This document shows, piece after piece, positions 25,281-34,500 of a stretch of DNA of 64,000 nt. Source of the stretch: Hinthialibacter sp964556895 (lineage in GTDB: Bacteria > Hinthialibacterota > Hinthialibacteria > Hinthialibacterales > Hinthialibacteraceae); the NCBI GenBank assembly GCA_964556895.1, contig CAZKYC010000005.1:26951-90950 (forward strand), in the 5' to 3' direction. The notes under the pieces were generated by a model, which did no database searches, had not been told where the DNA came from, and was given only the letters and a program-made list of their open reading frames with translations. A program made the position numbers and the translations under genes. Each line of letters opens with the position of its first letter. Within the stretch, counting starts at the first letter, position 1.

Positions 25281-27853
25281 TCGGGCCGGGCGTCCTCCAA
25301 CTTGGGCGCGAGGCCAAGGCCGCGCAAAAACCGGTAGCGCCGAGACCGCCGATAACTGTCAACCCGTTCGCGTAAGCGGTCTCGTTCTTCTAGCGATTCA
25401 GCAATCTGGCGCAACAGCGAGTGTAACGCATCCGACACGCCGCCGTCATCGCCGCCTAACTCTGAGACGATCGACACCAGACCGTTTAACGCGACTTCAA
25501 TGTCTGACCGATTAGACTCATCGAGCTTCACTGCGCTAGAGAGCGACTGGGCGGCGAGGCTTAAGGCGCGCTCGCGCAGAGATTGAATATAGGCGTCGCG
25601 TTCGGCGGTTTCATTGGCTTTATGCTGAACAACCGCTTCCATGTTTTGAAGCATGGCTTGTAAATTGGCGGCGTGTTTTTGTTGGTCTGCCAGCCGTTGT
25701 TCGATATTTTGGGCGTGTTCTTCTACGTTTTTGGCGTGTTCACCAACCTCTTTCGCATGCGCTTCGGTGTTCTTGGCGTGTTGAACCGATTCTTGACGGG
25801 CTTTTTCAAGATTATTGATGTGTTTGGCGTGGCCCTCGTCTTTTTGGGCGACTAGCGCTTTGACGTTGGCGTCTTGTTGACGTAAATGGGTATGCAGTTC
25901 TTTCAATAATTGGTCAAGATTTTCGGTATGGTCTTGTAAGTTGTCGTTTCGGGCCTGAGAACGCTGGAGAGAGTCTTCTAAATTATTGATATGATCTAAC
26001 AGTTGGTCGTGTTGAACAGTGCGGTGACGCAGGTGAGATTCTTGTTCATGAATTAAGCGGAACTGGCCGATTGACGCCGCCAGATTGGCGACGCTCCACA
26101 TACCGCCGTCGTTTGAATTGCCTTGATAGACCAAGGATGACAAGGCGCGAGCGGCGGCGTCATCTAATGTTTCGCGGGTGGCGATGACGGCGATGCGGTA
26201 GGCGGGGGTGCAGTTATCAAACTTGTAATAATTGGCGTTATATAATTTGTTCACCCGCGCTTTGGCGCTGGCTGACTCTGGCGATTTGCCCAAGATAAAT
26301 TCGGCGCATTGCATCGCCAACCAGCGAGGCAAGTACCCATTGGGCAGGCCCATCACCGAAAACCCTAATTGGCTCAATTCTTCACTGACCAATAAAACCG
26401 GGGGCAATTGGTATTCAGCGTGTTCATGCAAAAAGCGGTCGTTTAATTCTAATTGAGTTTCGGCAAAATCGCGCAGCGCCGCCTCGGCTTGCACAACCTC
26501 CGGGTCATGGAACGGCCCGCTCACCAACAATGCGTCTTTTGACACCCGCGCCGCTTCGCGGAGAAACGCTTGGCGTTGCTCAGGCGGGACATGCTCTAAC
26601 GTATCAATCGACACCACGGCGTCAAACTGGCTGTCATCGAATGGTAATTTCGTCCCGTCATAGATACACGACCAGGGCGAGTCTTCCCACGAACAATCGA
26701 TCACTACGATGTCTACGTCTGGGTAAAACAACGGCAGTTGGCCCAGCGCGCCGCCGATATCAAGAATGTGTTTGGCGCCGGGCGCGATGTGAGGCAAGAT
26801 CTGCGCGGCGAAACGATAGCGCTGGTAATGGTCAAACGCGAGTTCGAGGGTGAACTCGTCTGCGCTCATCGGCTCAGCGGTGACTTGCCATTCGCCAGCG
26901 ATGCCGTCGCCGCCGTTCGCCAGCGACAATTCGCGGCCGCCTGGCGAGAACGAAACCGGATGCCAGGTATGGATTTTCGTCCCGTCTTTCTGTTTCGCGC
27001 CCGCATAGCGCAGTTTCAGGTCACCCAAGAAAACGTCGAAGTGGTTTTTCGCCTGCGATTCAAATTCCACCCGCAGGCGAACCGGGCTGTTAGACGCATT
27101 CAGCACATACAACACGTCGCCGTCATGCCACAACGTTTCGCTGACCGCCTTTCTGACCGCGGTTTGAAGGCCCTTTGTATTGACATGGGTAGCAGCGGCG
27201 AAGGTGTGCGACTCAAAGTCTGCTTTCAATTTCGCCCACTCTTCAGTTGGCTGTTTGACCGCCGCGAGTTCAAACTCATAGGGCTGGGCGCCAAAACGAA
27301 CAGCCAATTGATAGCCGCGTCGCGCCAATTGATAGGCCCAATACGAGGGCGGGCGTTCAAACACATGGGTCGGCTCAGGGCGGTTAAAATAAACCGGGTC
27401 AGGCGTAGCGATCAACAAGACGCCCGAAGGAGACAACACACGATCGGCTTCATCAAAAAACGCGGCGGGATCATGCAGATGTTCGACCAGGTCAAACGCC
27501 GACACAACATCAAGCGACCCGTTCGCGTAAGGCAGTTGTTCGGCGATGGCTTGGGCGGCGCTTTTGGCGCCGTTTTTCCATTGCCCCAAGGCGTATGAAC
27601 TAATGTCAACGCCGCTCGCCATAAACCCGGCCTTGGCGGCTTCCTCGATTTGAAATCCATAGGCGCAGCCCACATCAAGCCAGCGCGCCTTTTCGCGAAC
27701 ATAGCCCTTAACCGCGTTAATAAGCGCCGAGCGGTCGGGCCGCTCTTTGGCGTAGCCTTCTTTGCCGTAGCCGCTGGTTTCACCATGAAAATACCCCTTA
27801 TCATAAAGGCGGTCTAAGGGGTGTTTGGGGGTAGATGGTTTGGTCTTTGCCAT
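25277..27853 (-). CDS. Tandem SAM-methyltransferase with long coiled coil, WbdD-like chain-end modifier
   Basis: The 858-residue protein has two class I methyltransferase domains: residues 40-190 (motif I LDVGCAYG at 59-66, later DVVSAFDLVEHLHDPAAFF) and residues 350-500 (LDIGGALG at 364-371, DAVVSIDTLEHVPPEQR). A strand-rich spacer at 210-335 may be another beta-sandwich. From 600 to 760 there is a coiled coil with repeated HAKN/EHAK heptad-like units, and the C-terminus (815-858) is basic. In E. coli O9a, WbdD caps mannan chains by phosphorylation and methylation, and its coiled coil measures chain length. This protein has the methyltransferase and coiled-coil parts but no kinase I can see. 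It lies between the Wzt-type ATPase gene and the GT4 gene. Confidence 0.85.
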   Translation of the reverse strand: MAKTKPSTPKHPLDRLYDKGYFHGETSGYGKEGYAKERPDRSALINAVKGYVREKARWLDVGCAYGFQIEEAAKAGFMASGVDISSYALGQWKNGAKSAAQAIAEQLPYANGSLDVVSAFDLVEHLHDPAAFFDEADRVLSPSGVLLIATPDPVYFNRPEPTHVFERPPSYWAYQLARRGYQLAVRFGAQPYEFELAAVKQPTEEWAKLKADFESHTFAAATHVNTKGLQTAVRKAVSETLWHDGDVLYVLNASNSPVRLRVEFESQAKNHFDVFLGDLKLRYAGAKQKDGTKIHTWHPVSFSPGGRELSLANGGDGIAGEWQVTAEPMSADEFTLELAFDHYQRYRFAAQILPHIAPGAKHILDIGGALGQLPLFYPDVDIVVIDCSWEDSPWSCIYDGTKLPFDDSQFDAVVSIDTLEHVPPEQRQAFLREAARVSKDALLVSGPFHDPEVVQAEAALRDFAETQLELNDRFLHEHAEYQLPPVLLVSEELSQLGFSVMGLPNGYLPRWLAMQCAEFILGKSPESASAKARVNKLYNANYYKFDNCTPAYRIAVIATRETLDDAAARALSSLVYQGNSNDGGMWSVANLAASIGQFRLIHEQESHLRHRTVQHDQLLDHINNLEDSLQRSQARNDNLQDHTENLDQLLKELHTHLRQQDANVKALVAQKDEGHAKHINNLEKARQESVQHAKNTEAHAKEVGEHAKNVEEHAQNIEQRLADQQKHAANLQAMLQNMEAVVQHKANETAERDAYIQSLRERALSLAAQSLSSAVKLDESNRSDIEVALNGLVSIVSELGGDDGGVSDALHSLLRQIAESLEERDRLRERVDSYRRSRRYRFLRGLGLAPKLEDARPE

Positions 27854-27895
27854 TCGTTATGATTGTATCACTTCGTTAGGATTGATATTGTATTG

Positions 27896-29110
27896 TTATG
27901 AACGGTTGAGCGTCCAGATTGTATCGAGCGCCACCACGCCATGTTGGTCAGTGTAGCGCTCGCTGATTGAAAACTCATACGCGCGTTCCCAATGGTCAAC
28001 CGCCTGGGGCGCGCCGTCGCGCAAACTATAGCAGCAAACCGAGAGGTAGTAATCACCCGGCAGCAACGGCAGGCGCGGCGCCTCACAAATGATCGTTCCC
28101 TGCTCCCCTGCCTGTTGAAAAGAAAACGCCTGTTTCTGTTCATGCCAATAGTGGTTTGAGCCGTTAATATAGGCGCCGTCTGATCGATAAAACTGACAAC
28201 CAAACACGGCGTCATCAATCGGCGATTTGACTTCAAAGGTCATCATCACTTCAATCGCCTGGTTGGTGTCAAACACCGTCTCTTCGGCGCCGTCAGGCGC
28301 AGTGATGGAGACGCGTTCAAATTGAATTTCCCCTGTGCCCCATCGCGGGCGCCCGTAGTCTCTGCGCGACGTTTCAATCTCGCGCACCTGGTCTTTGTGG
28401 GCGAGTTCGAGATATTGGTCTAACACCTCTTCGGGGCTGCCTGAAGCCAGCAGGCGCCCCTCGTTCAACAGGGCGACGTGAGAACAAAGGTGGCGCACCG
28501 TCGCCAAGTCATGAGACACAAACAGTATGGTTTTTCCTTTTGACTTAAACTCGTGGATGCGCTGCATACACTTGCCGCGAAAGCGCTCGTCGCCGACCGC
28601 CAGCGCTTCATCAATAATGAGTATATCTGGATCAACGCTGGTGGCGACCGCGAACGCCAGGCGCAGGGTCATTCCAGTCGAATAGGTTCGAACGTGTTGG
28701 TCGATAAAGCCGCCGAGTTCGGCGAACTCAATGATCTCGGGCAGCAGGTGTTCGGTGTGTTGGCGGGTGTATCCCTGCAGCGCGCAATTGAGATATACGT
28801 TTTCTCGTCCGGTGAAGCCATGATGGAACCCCGCGCCGAGCTCGAGAATCGACGACACCGAACCGTTTATCGACACGGAGCCTTCTGTGGGTTGGGTGAT
28901 TCCTGAGATCAATTTGAGCAAGGTCGACTTGCCGGCGCCGTTGCGCCCCACGACGCCGAAACACGCGCCTTGTTCTACCGCGAGATAGACATTACGCAAC
29001 GCCCAAAACGCTTGATGAAAATTTGGGCGCAGGCCGACCGCTTCAATCGCCCGGTGGATGGGCCGGTCATAGAGGCGGTATTGTTTTCCTGCGTTTACCA
29101 CTTCGATCAT
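27896..29110 (-). CDS. wzt: Polysaccharide ABC exporter ATPase with C-terminal carbohydrate-binding domain (Wzt)
   Basis: The 404-residue protein has an ABC ATPase at 1-240: Walker A GRNGAGKS at 55-62, signature YSTGMTLRLAFA, Walker B ILIIDEALAVGD, and FVSHDLATVRHLC. Residues 260-404 form a separate strand-rich domain (VSITAPDGAEETVFDTNQAI, CQFYRSDGAYINGSNHYWHE, LLPGDYYLSVCCYSLRDG) like the Wzt C-terminal domain that recognises the modified non-reducing end of O-antigen chains. It would power export of undecaprenyl-linked polysaccharide across the inner membrane with the permease Wzm. No wzm gene is seen on either side. It is 42 bases upstream of the methyltransferase/coiled-coil gene and starts the operon. 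Confidence 0.93.
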   Translation of the reverse strand: MIEVVNAGKQYRLYDRPIHRAIEAVGLRPNFHQAFWALRNVYLAVEQGACFGVVGRNGAGKSTLLKLISGITQPTEGSVSINGSVSSILELGAGFHHGFTGRENVYLNCALQGYTRQHTEHLLPEIIEFAELGGFIDQHVRTYSTGMTLRLAFAVATSVDPDILIIDEALAVGDERFRGKCMQRIHEFKSKGKTILFVSHDLATVRHLCSHVALLNEGRLLASGSPEEVLDQYLELAHKDQVREIETSRRDYGRPRWGTGEIQFERVSITAPDGAEETVFDTNQAIEVMMTFEVKSPIDDAVFGCQFYRSDGAYINGSNHYWHEQKQAFSFQQAGEQGTIICEAPRLPLLPGDYYLSVCCYSLRDGAPQAVDHWERAYEFSISERYTDQHGVVALDTIWTLNRS

Positions 29111-29149
29111 ATTGGATCCAGACAGGGCCAGACAAAATGATGGTCTACG

Positions 29150-29860
29150 CTAATTTAAGTGGATTTGTTTGAAATTGGGAAGGATTTTGTCGGTCGGCGC
29201 CGGTTTATAAGGCGGCGAGAATTGGGCCTTCATTTTTTCTTGGAGGCAGCGAACCAGGTATTGCGCGCGTTTGTCTACATTCATTTCTTCTAGCAACACC
29301 ACCAAGTCATTCGGCGGCAAGCCTATCACCGCCGAAACGGCGTCTGTTAATCCGCCGAGGGTAAACTCGCTATCAGATAAGGCCGGGTATTGGATTCCAT
29401 TATCGGCGAACTCAATCACATACTCGCCGTACAGTTCTAAGATTCGGTCTCGTCGCTGCTGAATAGTCAACCCATCAAGCCCGTCATATTGGTCTTCAAT
29501 GAGTTGGAGTTTGGCGGTGCGAAACGGGCGCGGCGTAATGATTTCTTGAACCCGCGCCCGGCTGAGCCCGTAGAGTATGATGTTGCTGCGGCCGTCTTCG
29601 AGCGCTTCGTGTTGGACGATGGAGCCAAGGCACACAGTGGAGTATAGATCGGGGTTGCCGCTATAGTTGTCTTCCCAGCCAGGCTTCAACACGCCCATGG
29701 CGATCATTTTTTCGCCGTCGAGAGCGGATTCGAGCATGGCCTGATAGCGCTCTTCGAAAATATGAAGCGGCAGCATGGTTTGTGGAAACTGGACCACATT
29801 CGGCAACGGAAAAATCGGCGCCTGCCCCGAAAATTCTGAAAGATCAAACTGTAAATTCAT
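29150..29860 (-). CDS. LON N-terminal (substrate-binding) domain protein
   Basis: The 236-residue protein matches the PUA-like LON domain alone: IFPLPNVVQFPQTMLPLHIF, EERYQAMLESAL, MIAMGVLKPGWEDNY, STVCLGSIVQHEALEDGRSN, and GLSRARVQEII. It has no AAA or protease domain, as is usual for the bacterial YcaP/LonN class of about 200 residues. These proteins are thought to bind unfolded substrates or act in quality control; their real role is poorly known. It is on the same strand as wzt with 39 bases between them and may be co-transcribed, but no functional link to polysaccharide export is implied by the family. Confidence 0.88.
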   Translation of the reverse strand: MNLQFDLSEFSGQAPIFPLPNVVQFPQTMLPLHIFEERYQAMLESALDGEKMIAMGVLKPGWEDNYSGNPDLYSTVCLGSIVQHEALEDGRSNIILYGLSRARVQEIITPRPFRTAKLQLIEDQYDGLDGLTIQQRRDRILELYGEYVIEFADNGIQYPALSDSEFTLGGLTDAVSAVIGLPPNDLVVLLEEMNVDKRAQYLVRCLQEKMKAQFSPPYKPAPTDKILPNFKQIHLN

Positions 29861-29952
29861 ACAATCTCACACGATATTATTTGTTATACAAATTATAGTT
29901 GCCGGGCGGCGTGAAGGAAGTGAATTTAGAGAAGATTTCTTGATCGACAACA

Positions 29953-29980
29953 AAAACGGCCCGCTTTTGCGGGCCGTTTT
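29953..29980 (-). terminator. Bidirectional terminator after the beta-barrel gene
   Basis: AAAACGGCCCGC and GCGGGCCGTTTT form a nine-base GC stem with a TTTT loop and T-runs on both strands. It lies about 20 bases beyond the stop at 30002. Confidence 0.85.
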
Positions 29981-30001
29981 GAGGTTCTAAGTAAACGAGT
30001 T

Positions 30002-31168
30002 TTAGAAACGGTAGCCAACGCCAAAGACATGCATCAGGTCGCCGTCAGCGCCTGTGTCGATGAACATGACGCCATAGTCGAATGTGAATTGATCCCATTC
30101 ATACCCAAGACCGCCTGAAAAGCCGCTCACCTCGACGTCTTCATCAATCGCGTTGATCTCGTCTTGGTAGTCGATGTCTTCCACTTGGTAACCCGCGCGG
30201 ACAAACAGGTTTTCGTAGACTTCATATTCAGCGCCGATGTGGACGCCTAACAGGTCGTCTTCGATATCTTGGCCGGCGCCGTCGAGCTCACGGTTTTCGA
30301 AGTTGAGGTCTAAGGTCACGATCAACGGAACGTATTCGGCGAAATCATAGGCCACACCGCCGCGGACATGCCACGAATCGGCGTCGGCTTCGCCCAGGCT
30401 GTCGATCTCACGTTCGCCGAGGCCATACATGCCGTCAAAACCAAAGCGCCAGTTTTCGCCGTATTCATACTGCATACCAAACTGGTTGCGGTGGCCTTGG
30501 AACTCATCGTTAATGGTGGCGATCGTCGTCGGGACAAACGCGCCCACGTCGATGAGCGATGTGTCGCGGTCCCAGTCGATATAGCTGTATCGGTAACCGA
30601 TTGTAAAGCATTCGTTGATGGCGTAACCATACCCGAGCGAAATGTCGTGGCGCTCAAGGCTGCCTTCTTGTTCAAATCGTGTACCGAGCAAGAAATACTC
30701 ATCCGTCTCAAGATCATCGTCGCGGTAGTGGTAGTTCAACGCCAGAGCGCCCCACTCGAACGGATAGACCAAACCGAGGCCAGCGCCCCAAATTTCGGTT
30801 TCGTTGAGTTCTGACGCGGTCGGTCCGCCCAAATCGAGCGACGAGTCGCTGGTGACGTCTTCAAAGCCGCCTTCAGCGCCGATATAACGTTCGGTCTGAA
30901 AGCCCAGGCTCGCCGGGTTGCCGCTGAGGGCCATGTCGCCGCCTTTGAGGGCCGTGTAAGCCCCGCCCATCGCAGCCGAGCGCGCATTCAACCCGATGTG
31001 ATGGAAGAGATAGCGGTTATACAAGGCCAAGTAGTCATCTTGGGCCTGAGAAGCCATCGGCGCCAGAAACAGGGTGGAGACGAGGCCGAGCGTCAGTACT
31101 GTAGCGTAGCTACGTTTCATATCGAGTAACCCCCGCATGGATCGTTTTATCATGTTCAATCTGTTCAT
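30002..31168 (-). CDS. Outer-membrane beta-barrel protein, FadL/PorV-like
   Basis: A signal peptide (about residues 17-44, ending ASQAQDD) leads into a 388-residue protein ending GVGYRF. The mature N-terminus, LNARSAAMGGAYTALKGGDM followed by ALSGNPASLGF, is the hallmark of the FadL/PorV/UPF0164 outer-membrane group. The rest alternates in strands of amphipathic sequence (ALALNYHYRDDDLETDEYF, FTFDYGVMFIDTG). Members carry hydrophobic compounds or help secretion systems. TGAGG precedes the first ATG seven bases away; a second start at Met17 would give a shorter, more usual signal peptide. The gene lies 41 bases downstream of the dockerin/cohesin gene on the same strand, perhaps as one unit. 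Confidence 0.83.
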   Translation of the reverse strand: MNRLNMIKRSMRGLLDMKRSYATVLTLGLVSTLFLAPMASQAQDDYLALYNRYLFHHIGLNARSAAMGGAYTALKGGDMALSGNPASLGFQTERYIGAEGGFEDVTSDSSLDLGGPTASELNETEIWGAGLGLVYPFEWGALALNYHYRDDDLETDEYFLLGTRFEQEGSLERHDISLGYGYAINECFTIGYRYSYIDWDRDTSLIDVGAFVPTTIATINDEFQGHRNQFGMQYEYGENWRFGFDGMYGLGEREIDSLGEADADSWHVRGGVAYDFAEYVPLIVTLDLNFENRELDGAGQDIEDDLLGVHIGAEYEVYENLFVRAGYQVEDIDYQDEINAIDEDVEVSGFSGGLGYEWDQFTFDYGVMFIDTGADGDLMHVFGVGYRF

Positions 31169-31208
31169 TGTTTAGCCTCAGTTACTGTATATCTTCACGT
31201 TTCGCGTT

Positions 31209-34200
31209 TTAATCATCTGAACTCGGCGCCGTCAACACGCCCGCTTCCATATCGAAGAAGCCGGGATTGTCGATAAAGTCAGCCAATGATTCGGGGTCTG
31301 AAATAACCGCAGACGGACCGAACAAGAAGCCGCGTTCGTTCAAGATGTAGTAGGCGCCGTCGACTTCGACGAAGTCAACTGGCAGCGGTTCGCGGTCGAA
31401 CATGCGCAGGACTTCAGGCGCGACCGGAACAAAGCCGCCCGCTTCCGTCCACTCGATCACCTGGCCAAATTCGGTCAGCACGCGATAGCCGGTGACGGAT
31501 GCGCCCGTCGACAACAGTTCAAAGGCGACCACGTTGCCAAATGCGGCGGAATCAATCGCTGGTAATTCAGGCACGGCGCCGAAGCGTTCGACCGGGCCTT
31601 CTTTGCTGAGGATGTAGTACCCCAGGTTCGATGTCGGATTGGCGGGGTCAACCACCAATTCGAGGTCAACCGCATTGTTGATGGCTTGTTCGATGCGCAG
31701 GCCGCCAAAGCGGATGCTGCGGACGTATTCGGTATCGCCCTGGAAGGCGGCCGTACCGTAGGCGCGAACGTTGCCAAAGCGGTCTAAGACCAGGTAGCCT
31801 TCGATGCCAGCGCCTGTGATGATGGGTTCGAGGTCAATGATCTCGCCCGATTCGAGCAAAGAGCCGTCGCCGTCGCCTTCAATCGCCAACTCGGCGGGTG
31901 AAATCACACCGTTGACGTTGATCGAAAGCAAGGTCGAAGCGCCAATCAACTCGAGGTCAACCGGGTTGGTCGGGATGTTGTCAACTTCGATTTCAATCCC
32001 TGACTCAAAGCCGCGGCTCAAAACAACGCCGTCGTGTGACAAGAGGAAGAGGCCTTCATTTGCGGCGATGGTCACGTCAATCGGAGTCGGAATGACAGTC
32101 GGCGTCGCGGTCGGTTCTGGCTCGGGCGTCGGTTCCGGCGTATTCGTCGGCGGAACCGGAGNNNNNNNNNNNNNNNNNNNNNNNNNNNNNNNNNNNNNNN
32201 NNNNNNNNNNNNNNNNNNNNNNNNNNNNNNNNNNNNNNNNNNNNNNNNNNNNNNNNNNNNNTCGCCGTCGCTGTCTCTGGCGTCGGTTCCGGCGTGTTCG
32301 TCGGTGGAACCGGAGTCGCCGTCGCTGTCTCTGGCGTCGGTTCCGGCGTGTTCGTCGGTGGAACCGGAGTTGCTGTTGCTGTCTCTGGCGTCGGTTCCGG
32401 CGTGTTCGTCGGTGGAACCNNNNNNNNNNNNNNNNNNNNNNNNNNNNNNNNNNNNNNNNNNNNNNNNNNNNNNNNNNNNNNNNNNNNNNNNNNNNNNNNN
32501 NNNNNNNNNNNNNNNNNNNGCTGTCTCTGGCGTCGGTTCCGGCGTGTTCGTCGGTGGAACCGGAGTTGCTGTTGCTGTCTCTGGCGTCGGTTCCGGCGTA
32601 TTCGTCGGGGTTTCGGTCGGCGCTAACGGAGTATTCGTCGGCGGAACTGGAGTATTGGTTGCTGGAACCGGCGTGTTGGTCGGAGTTTCGGTCGGCGCTA
32701 ACGGAGTATTCGTCGGCGCGACTGGAGTATTCGTCGGCGGAACTGGAGTGTTGGTCGGCGGAACCGGCGTTTCGGTTGGCGTTTCTGTCGGCGGAACCGG
32801 CGTAGACGTCGGCGGATCGACTTGTTGTTGCAGGTTCACTGTTCCGGGAGCCACGTCTACGGCGAGGGTTCCAAAGTTGGTATCCGCAAATGTCGTAACA
32901 GTAATTCCCACATCGGTTGAGACCGATGGTGTAGAAAGAACATCAAACGTAATCACTGCAAATTCAACTTCGCCTACAGGCTCTGTCAATGAAGAGGCGT
33001 TTAGGCCATTCATCAAAATCTGGCCGGCTGTGTTTAAGTTTGACGTCGGAACGCCAAGTTGAGCCGCTGAGCCGCCCGCTACGCTAACGGCGTTTAAAAC
33101 AGCTGGATCATAATTTACGACTAAGTCATATGCACCAAGCGCTGAAGTTCCAATGTTCGCTGTTACTCGACCAACGGCCTGTTGACCTACGTCAAAGGGG
33201 CCGGCATCAAAAACGATGGTCAAGGTATTGTCAGGAACCTGTAACGGACGGACAAACCAGTCTTGTTGTACATGCAATTCAAAAATCGAATCAGGATCAT
33301 TCGGGTCTGAACGGAGCCCATTCACTACTTGTGAGATATAGAGCGCATCGGCTATGTCGATCAAGCCGTTCATTGAGATGTCGGCCATTGAAGGTTTGAC
33401 CAACTTTACGTCTGCGCCAGCCAAGTAGGCGCGAATTAAATCGGCGTCAGCCTTGGTGAGGGCGCCGTCGCCGTTGGCGTCGCCAATGAGCGACGTGTCA
33501 ACGGTTGGCTGGGTCGTAGCGAAACTCGCCATCGCCGTCGATTGATAGGGCACATACGCGGCAATCATGACCGCTGGAGCCGTATTCGGGTCGGCGCGCA
33601 ATCCGGCGAGAATTTGTTGAATAAAGAGAGCATCAATAATATCGACGCCGCCATTGCCATTAATGTCAGCCAGATCGGCCCGGGGAATGCTGTCACGTAA
33701 TTGAGCGAGAAATTGGCGAACCAACAACGCATCAATAATATCGAGACCGCCATTGCCATTGGCGTCGCCAAGAATGCCGCCGGGGCCAGCAGTGATATTG
33801 ACTGATACCGGATCACTCAGCGTCAACAGGCTGCCTTCCGGTTGAAGCAGGCCTTCGGTAAAGGCGTTGCCGAAAGAGACCGCTGCGTTGAGGGTCCCTT
33901 CGCCGCTGGGGACAACGGTCAAAGTACCGATTTGAGTTGAGTCGGCGAAACTAAGGCCAGAGTTAGGCCCAATCAATGACGATTGAACAACCAACTGGCC
34001 GTCGACAAAATCGCCCACCACCGGGTCAACCGGGGCGGGAGTTGACGTCCACGCGTCTGCGTAGGCGAATTGGGCCGAACCAACGTTCACGCCATCAAAC
34101 TGGAATGCCAATAGATAAGCGCTTAAGGCGTCTTCTGACTGAAGAAAGACATCAAACGCGATCGGCTGGTCTGGGCTGCCGTCATTGGATTGAGGCGTTA

Positions 34201-34285
34201 ATGTAATAACGCCAGTTGCGAACGATACTGGAACGCAAGCCGCTAACAGAATTGAGAATAGGGTGAAATAGCGTATCAACCGCAT
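31209..34285 (-). CDS. Large secreted dockerin-dockerin-cohesin protein with Pro/Thr repeat linker, interrupted by two assembly gaps
   Basis: The N-terminus carries a signal peptide with a possible lipobox (ILLAAC, Cys17). Then come a cohesin-like strand-rich unit (residues 25-165), a dockerin pair (GDANGNGGLDIIDALLVRQF and DINGNGGVDIIDALFIQQIL, about 172-230), a second dockerin-like pair (GDANGDGALTKADADLIRAY; NGLIDIADALYISQVV), and a clear cohesin-like domain (TLTIVFDAGPFDVGQQAVGR... YDLVVNYDPAVLNAV). A long linker of TPVPPTNTPEP units follows, and the C-terminal 288 residues resemble kelch or YVTN-like repeats (FLLSHDGVVLSRGF, GYLVLDRFGNVRAYG). The piece 31209-32075 has no real start of its own: upstream codons continue the PTNTPEPTP linker in frame. 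The two 100-N gaps are placeholders, so true length and frame are unknown. GGAGG precedes the ATG at 34285. It may scaffold proteins on the surface. Confidence 0.8.
32162..32261. other. Assembly gap (100 N)
   Basis: Exactly 100 unknown bases inside the Pro/Thr repeat. The round number marks a placeholder; true length is unknown. Confidence 0.99.
32420..32519. other. Assembly gap (100 N)
   Basis: A second run of exactly 100 unknown bases in the same repeat, separated from the first by 158 bases of the 54-base unit. Confidence 0.99.
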
Positions 34286-34500
34286 GGGCGCCTCCGAGCA
34301 CTCTCTTTTCGAATTCGTTGGTGTCTGTTTAATAGGTTATGAAGCCCATTCACACACAGAATCATTTAACAATAGCGAAAATGCCAAGCATTTTCAACTG
34401 GTTATCTTACTTTTTTATCATTTTTCTGTTAGGGTTGCTGTGAGCAAATCATAAATTACATCAGTTATAACTTAAATAGCCATTTTTCGCCCCGCCCCCG

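Larger units (their letters stand above)
32081..32822 (-). repeat. Pro/Thr-rich coding repeat, 54-base unit
   Basis: The linker of the dockerin/cohesin gene consists of a 54-base (18-codon) unit encoding PVPPTNTPEPTPETATAT, plus shorter PTNTP variants. At least four near-identical units remain around the two gaps. Repeat collapse is the likely reason for the gaps. Confidence 0.9.

Noticed and set aside
26738..27598. 286-codon plus-strand ORF
   Set aside because: It is antisense to the tandem methyltransferase gene, has no family match, and arises from the codon bias of the real gene.
32262..32419. Reading GSTDEHAGTDARDS between the gaps
   Set aside because: This is the linker repeat read in a wrong frame after a placeholder gap; the correct frame gives VPPTNTPEPTPETATAT.
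32081..32822. Regular repeats that might be a CRISPR array
   Set aside because: The 54-base unit has no unique spacers and encodes a Pro/Thr linker in frame with the surrounding protein.
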